Below, piece after piece: positions 59,838 through 64,000 of a stretch of DNA of 64,000 nucleotides. The number at the start of each line of letters is the position of its first letter. Position 1 is the first letter of the stretch. A program made the position numbers and the translations under genes. Source of the stretch: Pseudomonas nitroreducens TX1 (GTDB lineage: Bacteria > Pseudomonadota > Gammaproteobacteria > Pseudomonadales > Pseudomonadaceae); assembly GCF_000313755.1 (NCBI RefSeq), contig NZ_AMZB01000112.1, positions 1 to 64,000 on the forward strand. The letters are read 5' to 3'. The notes under the pieces were generated by a model. That model did not search any database, was not told where the DNA came from, and worked only from the letters and a program-made list of their open reading frames with translations.

Positions 59838-60731
59838 TCACGCCCGTGCTGGCTGCAACACCGGTTTGGGCTTGCGGAATACCAGGACGTTGCCAGCCAT
59901 CACCAGCCCCAGCCCGGCGAGTGCCGGCAGGCTCCACTGGTAGCCCTCGGCAAAGGCCGAGACGTTCAGCGCCACTACCGGGAACAGCACGGTGCAGTAG
60001 GCCGCGCGCTCCGGCCCCATACGCCCGACCAGCGTCAGGTAGGCGGTGAAGCCGATCACCGAACCGGGAATTGCCAGGTACAGCAGCGACCAGGCGTACT
60101 GCGGGCTGGCGTCAAAGGTCAGCGGCACGCCCCGCACCAGACAGATCGCCAGCAGGATCAGCGACCCATAGAGCATGCCCCAGGCGTTGGTCGACAGGGG
60201 CCGCAGCCCGGCCTTCTGTTGCAGGCTCGACAGCAGGTTGCCCGCCGAGAAACACAGCGTGCCCAGCAGCGCCAGGGCCAGCCCGTAGAAGGTCTCCCGC
60301 GTCGCCTGATGCCCGGAAAGCTCCGGCCAGAACAACAGCGCCAGCCCCGCCAGGCCGAATGCCCCGCCGCCCAGTACATTGGGTGCAACGCGCTGGCCGA
60401 AGAACACACGCGCATTCAGCGCATTCCACAGCGTGGCGGTGGAGAAGACCACCGCGACCAGCCCGCTGGGGATCCACTGGCTGGCGGTGTAGAAGCACAG
60501 GAAGTTCACGCAGAACAGGCACAGCCCCTGCGCGAAGCAGATCGCCTGTCCGCGCCGCCCCAGCGGCTGCAGCCGCCGCGACACCAGCAACAGGGCGAAC
60601 AGCACCAGCGCCGCCAGGCTGAAACGGTAGGCGATGGACAGGGGAATGGCGACCACGCCGACCTGCAGCTTGATGGCGATCCAGGTCGTGCCCCAGATGA
60701 GCACGGTGAGCAGATAGAGCGAGAGATTCAT
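59838..60731 (-). CDS. EamA family (DMT) transporter
   Basis: This 297-residue protein has ten predicted membrane helices arranged as two EamA halves. The first half starts LYLLTVLIWGTTWIAIKLQV (20 residues); the second has VIGFTAYLTLVGRMGPERAA (20 residues) near residue 225. DMT carriers of this type usually export amino acids or metabolites. It is divergent from an AraC-type regulator gene that probably controls it. The GGAGA site before 60731 supports the start. Confidence 0.9.
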   Translation of the reverse strand: MNLSLYLLTVLIWGTTWIAIKLQVGVVAIPLSIAYRFSLAALVLFALLLVSRRLQPLGRRGQAICFAQGLCLFCVNFLCFYTASQWIPSGLVAVVFSTATLWNALNARVFFGQRVAPNVLGGGAFGLAGLALLFWPELSGHQATRETFYGLALALLGTLCFSAGNLLSSLQQKAGLRPLSTNAWGMLYGSLILLAICLVRGVPLTFDASPQYAWSLLYLAIPGSVIGFTAYLTLVGRMGPERAAYCTVLFPVVALNVSAFAEGYQWSLPALAGLGLVMAGNVLVFRKPKPVLQPARA

Positions 60732-60868
60732 GGCGGTCTCCGGAGTACTGGGGAAACAGTCTCCCGTCCCGTCCCGACCCCGGCTTGCAGATTCTTGCGC
60801 TTATTGCGACAACCGGGCTGGCAAGGCACGCCCGCACAGGTAGAGTTGAAGACAACAGAGGAACGCCC

Positions 60869-61744
60869 ATGTCAGCCATTTCCCAGCTCGAAGTCTTCCA
60901 GTCGATGAACGCCTCGCCCAACGCCCGCCTGGAGCGTTGTGCGGAACTGGGCGACGGGCTGTCCGCGGCGATCTGGAGCAACAGCCACGACGCCCGCGAC
61001 TATCACGCGCCGAGCCACCACACCCTGTCCTGCTACCTGAACGACGGCACCGGCACCTTTCGCCGTGGCGCACCCGGCAGCAAGGGCGCGCCGGACAAGC
61101 TCTGCGTGATGCCCGCCGGCGCCGAGTCGGCATGGATCGTCAACGGCGACATCCGCCTGGCGCACCTCTACATCGGCCAGGAACAGTTCGCCCTCGGCTG
61201 CATCCGCCTGCTCGACCGCGAGCCGCGCGAACTGCAACTGCACGAACGCACCTTCCTCGACGACCCGCAGCAGGCCGCGCGCTTTCGCCAACTGGTGAAA
61301 CTCGACTGGCACGAGCCGGGTGAACGCATCCGAACCAGCACCCTGGCCCACGACCTGATCGATCATCTGCTGTTGAACCAGGTAGGCTTGCGGGAAGGGC
61401 TGAAACTCAAAGGCGGCCTGGCGCCGACCATGCGCAAGCGTGTGGCGGACTACATCGAGCAACGCCTGGATCAGCCGCTGTCGCTGGGCGAGCTGGCAAT
61501 GCAGACCGCGTTGTCGGAATACCACTTCGCGCGGATGTTCCGCGAAAGCTTCGGCATGCCGCCGCACCAGTATGTACTGGCCCGCCGCGTGGCATTGGCG
61601 CAGCGGCTGCTGCGCGATACGCGCCAGCCGCTGAGCCAGGTCGCCCTGGCTTGTGGCTTCTCCAGCGCCAGCCATTTCGCCAACCGCTTCCGCTCAGTGG
61701 TGGGCGGGACGCCGGGGGAATATCGGCAGGCGTTCGAGGAATAG
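60869..61744 (+). CDS. AraC family transcriptional regulator
   Basis: This 291-residue regulator has an N-terminal cupin-like sensing domain and a C-terminal double helix-turn-helix: PLSLGELAMQTALSEYHFAR (20 residues) near residue 205 and PLSQVALACGFSSASHFANR (20 residues) near 255. It is transcribed divergently from the EamA exporter with a 137-bp region between. The ATG at 60869 follows AGAGGAACGCCC. The inducer is unknown. Confidence 0.88.
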   Translation: MSAISQLEVFQSMNASPNARLERCAELGDGLSAAIWSNSHDARDYHAPSHHTLSCYLNDGTGTFRRGAPGSKGAPDKLCVMPAGAESAWIVNGDIRLAHLYIGQEQFALGCIRLLDREPRELQLHERTFLDDPQQAARFRQLVKLDWHEPGERIRTSTLAHDLIDHLLLNQVGLREGLKLKGGLAPTMRKRVADYIEQRLDQPLSLGELAMQTALSEYHFARMFRESFGMPPHQYVLARRVALAQRLLRDTRQPLSQVALACGFSSASHFANRFRSVVGGTPGEYRQAFEE

Positions 61745-61817
61745 AGCGCGGGCCGGCATGGTAAACCCAACGGCGTCCGATCCTACGTAAATAACCGACC
61801 TGTAGGAGCCTGAAGCG

Positions 61818-62141
61818 TCAGCCCAGTACGGCCAGCACGCCGCCGATCACCGGCATCGCCGCGGCCGTCGGCAACGCCCAGCGCGGCCGCCAGGCCAGCA
61901 GCAGGACCAGCACAGCCCCGGCAATCATCAGCAGGCACGCCCAGTAGACGATGCCCAGTTCGACGCCGATGACGTGGATCGAATACGCCAGCGCCAACGC
62001 ACCATCCACCACTGCGGCAATACGCAGCAGCCGCACACGGGGCTGCGACGGCGCACTGCCGAACAGATCGCGATGATGGCGGGAAAGCGACAGGCACGCC
62101 GCCGCCAGCGCCAGCAGGTTGAGACCGAACACCAGCAGCAT
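61818..62141 (-). CDS. DUF3325 family membrane protein
   Basis: This 107-residue protein has about three to four helices (LLVFGLNLLALAAACLSLSR, ALALAYSIHVIGVELGIVYW, LLMIAGAVLVLLLAW). Genes of this family travel with PepSY-associated and DUF3649 membrane proteins next to siderophore receptors. Its start overlaps the PepSY stop by one base. The role is unknown; a part in iron-siderophore handling is inferred from context. Confidence 0.8.
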   Translation of the reverse strand: MLLVFGLNLLALAAACLSLSRHHRDLFGSAPSQPRVRLLRIAAVVDGALALAYSIHVIGVELGIVYWACLLMIAGAVLVLLLAWRPRWALPTAAAMPVIGGVLAVLG

Positions 62142-63664
62142 CAGGCGTACTCCTCGCTACGGGCACGACGTTCGCGGACAGGCTCGGCACGCTCGCGCCC
62201 CAGTCGCCAACCGAGGAAGGCACAGAGCACGCCGATCAGCAGCAGGCCGAAATCGATACCGACCATCATCCAGTCGCCGTTGGCGACATGCGTCGTCACC
62301 CGGCCCGGCTCGGGGCCGAACAGGCTCAGCATCGGTAGCAGCAGCGCCAGCGCCGCCAGCGCGCCGAACTGCTCGCGAGCCATCGCGCGGCTGCCACGTC
62401 GCAGCAGTGCGTGGGCCAGCGCCAACAGCCAGATCACCACGAAGGCGGTGGCCTCCCAGCGGGTACGCTGGAGGAGATCGGCCGGCAGCAGGCGCGAAGC
62501 CGCGAGCAAGCCCAGGGATGCAATCGGCAAGCCGCCACAGACCGCGCCATTGAGCGTCCGCACCAGCGCCAAGCCTCGGTGGCCGCGGGTTTCTCGCTTG
62601 CTCACCCATACCTGCAGGCCACCGAAAACCATCACGCAACCCACCAGGCCAAGGACGAAATACATGACCCGCACTAGGTCGTTGCCGAACTGCGCCATGT
62701 GCAGGCCGGTCAACCAGGCGTAGGTCTTGTAGCCCGGCTTGTAAGGCTTCTGCACGTGCAGCAGCGCGCCGGTGCCAGAGTCGAAGGACACGGTGCGCTG
62801 GTCGTTGACCATGCCCTTGTCCACCGCCTTGCGGATCTGCACCATCGCCGCGGCGTCGTTGGGATGTTCGATGTTGATCCAGCCGACCTGGCTGTCGTCG
62901 CCCCACGCCTGGCGGGCCTTGAGGATCATGTTGTCGATGGACTTGGGCGGCTTCGCCGGTTTGTCCAATTCCTCGCGGTCGAAGGCGCCCTGCACGTCAT
63001 GGAAGAAATGCTCCAGGTCGTTCTTGTACGCCACCTTGATGCCAGCGGTCATATAGAAGGTGATGAAGATCGCCAGGCCCGTGTAGGCCATCAGCAGGTG
63101 GAACGGCAGGCCGAGCACGCCCAGCACGTTGTGCGCGTCCAGCCACGCTCGCTGACGGGCCGCCTTCGGGCGCAGGGTGAAGAAGTCCTTGAAGATGCGT
63201 CGGTGGACGATCACCCCGCTGACCAGCGCCACCAGCATGAACACGCCGGCGACGCCAACCACGTAGAGGCCGATCATCCCGCCGTGCAGTTCGTAGTGCA
63301 GTTCGAGGAAGAAGTTGCCGCCGACGGTCTTGGGCAGCACCTCGCCGCTCTGCGCGTCCACCAGGAAGGACTGGAACTCGCTGAAGTCCGCCGGCTCCCA
63401 ACCGGCGGTCCAGTACGGCATGCGCTCGGTGGGCGGGTGCATCCAGTAGCCGTGGGCCTTGGGCGCGCGCTCGACGATCAGCTCGCGCACCTGGTCGGCG
63501 CCGACGTTCACCGCTTCGAGCTTGTGCAACTGCGGCGTCATCCAGCGGGTGAGTTCCTTGTCGAACACCGCGACCGTGCCGGAGAACAGCACGACAAAGA
63601 GAATCCAGCTGACCAGCAACCCACTCCAGGTGTGCAGCCCGGACATCGACTGACGCAGGCTCAT
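62141..63664 (-). CDS. PepSY-associated transmembrane protein, likely siderophore-iron reductase type
   Basis: This 507-residue protein has an N-terminal helix (MSGLHTWSGLLVSWILFVVL, 20 residues from about residue 7), further helices at GVAGVFMLVALVSGVIVHRR (20 residues) and LHMAQFGNDLVRVMYFVLGL (20 residues), and a periplasmic PepSY region. Family members (FoxB/PiuB-like) are linked to ferric-siderophore reduction or uptake. Histidines inside helices (GLHTWS, LHMAQF, GLPFHLLMAY) could bind heme. It overlaps the DUF3649 gene by 4 bp. Confidence 0.88.
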   Translation of the reverse strand: MSLRQSMSGLHTWSGLLVSWILFVVLFSGTVAVFDKELTRWMTPQLHKLEAVNVGADQVRELIVERAPKAHGYWMHPPTERMPYWTAGWEPADFSEFQSFLVDAQSGEVLPKTVGGNFFLELHYELHGGMIGLYVVGVAGVFMLVALVSGVIVHRRIFKDFFTLRPKAARQRAWLDAHNVLGVLGLPFHLLMAYTGLAIFITFYMTAGIKVAYKNDLEHFFHDVQGAFDREELDKPAKPPKSIDNMILKARQAWGDDSQVGWINIEHPNDAAAMVQIRKAVDKGMVNDQRTVSFDSGTGALLHVQKPYKPGYKTYAWLTGLHMAQFGNDLVRVMYFVLGLVGCVMVFGGLQVWVSKRETRGHRGLALVRTLNGAVCGGLPIASLGLLAASRLLPADLLQRTRWEATAFVVIWLLALAHALLRRGSRAMAREQFGALAALALLLPMLSLFGPEPGRVTTHVANGDWMMVGIDFGLLLIGVLCAFLGWRLGRERAEPVRERRARSEEYA

Positions 63665-63948
63665 GGGCGCACCCCGTAGGCTGTCGGCAGGAAAGCCGCC
63701 AGGCCCAGCGCGATGCTCAGCGCCGTTGGCGCCCAGACCGCGCGCCAGGGGCTTTTTGCGCCGAACGCGTAAAGGATCGCGGCGACCCAGACGATGAAGC
63801 AGGCAAGGCTCGCCAGGGAGACACGGTCCGAGCGCGACATCGGCAGGTACACGCTAAAGAAGGCCGTGGCGGCATAGGCCAGGGCATAACCGACAACCAC
63901 GGCGCTGAAAATGCGCGCGGCGACGGCGCCGAATCGGGTTCCGCTCAT
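63661..63948 (-). CDS. DUF3649 family membrane protein
   Basis: This 95-residue protein starts MSGTRFGAVAARIFSAVVVG and has about three hydrophobic helices (YALAYAATAFFSVYLPM, ACFIVWVAAILYAF, ALSIALGLAAFLPT). It is the first visible gene of a tightly packed DUF3649-PepSY-DUF3325 operon; a TonB-dependent siderophore receptor is typical upstream, but the window ends 52 bp away. The ATG at 63948 is favoured over 63987 because of the family-like start. Confidence 0.8.
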   Translation of the reverse strand: MSGTRFGAVAARIFSAVVVGYALAYAATAFFSVYLPMSRSDRVSLASLACFIVWVAAILYAFGAKSPWRAVWAPTALSIALGLAAFLPTAYGVRP

Positions 63949-64000
63949 ACGTCGGCTCTCGGATGGGTCAGGCGCTGGGAGACGCACATCGGACGGGATC

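Noticed and set aside
1-64000. tRNA, rRNA or CRISPR arrays
   Set aside because: I saw no CCA-ended cloverleaf, conserved rRNA block or direct repeats with unique spacers; the repeats present are inverted, REP-like elements.

Overview
The window is GC-rich, gene-dense chromosome from a Pseudomonas of the P. aeruginosa lineage. The support is the nar gene order (narXL divergent from narK1-narK2-narGHJI-PpiC-moaA), a complete twelve-gene alginate operon in the order known from P. aeruginosa, and a TpbA-like phosphatase. Several proteins differ enough from the P. aeruginosa versions I remember that I read it as a relative rather than P. aeruginosa itself; the species is not settled by the sequence.

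Layout. 1-860: an amino-acid ABC transporter binding protein and the first codons of another gene. 860-1645: gene-free, with interspersed palindromes and a candidate nitrate-linked small RNA. 1646-16056: the respiratory nitrate reductase locus, with two nitrate/nitrite carriers, the NarGHI enzyme, its chaperone NarJ, a PpiC-type isomerase, MoaA and the NarX/NarL sensor pair. A perfect Anr/FNR box and a NarL-like 7-2-7 site lie between the divergent promoters. 16243-22184: a zinc-binding protein behind an Anr-like box, then a leftward molybdenum cofactor and anaerobic ubiquinone run (moaC-moaD-moaE-moaB-moeA-ubiU-ubiV-ubiT). Together these cover the nitrate reductase, its cofactor and its quinone electron donor.

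22543-29792: a PIN-PhoH ATPase; a probable catabolic module (HDAC-fold amidohydrolase, M20 amidohydrolase, MFS carrier, divergent LysR regulator); and yaaA. 29793-30842: a 1 kb regulatory region with an AlgR-type site and an AlgU (sigma-22) promoter about 390 bp ahead of algD. 30843-48175: algD-alg8-alg44-algK-algE-algG-algX-algL-algI-algJ-algF-algA, encoding precursor synthesis, polymerisation, epimerisation, acetylation, lyase editing and export of alginate, followed by a strong terminator.

48346-52068: small membrane proteins, an SDR oxidoreductase, a periplasmic TpbA-like phosphatase and a HAD hydrolase. 52475-58537: a four-gene efflux operon (outer-membrane lipoprotein, FUSC, DUF1656, HlyD) with a divergent LysR regulator and a clear operator-like inverted repeat. 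58745-63948: a GhrB-type 2-hydroxyacid dehydrogenase, an EamA exporter with a divergent AraC regulator, and a DUF3649-PepSY-DUF3325 membrane operon of the kind found beside TonB siderophore receptors.

The most unusual layer is non-coding. Three families of interspersed palindromes occur. One of them (CCCTCTCCC / GGGAGAGGG) repeatedly sits inside the nar and alg operons, and a separate 141-bp inverted-repeat element separates algX from algL. I saw no rRNA, tRNA, CRISPR array, prophage or intact insertion sequence.
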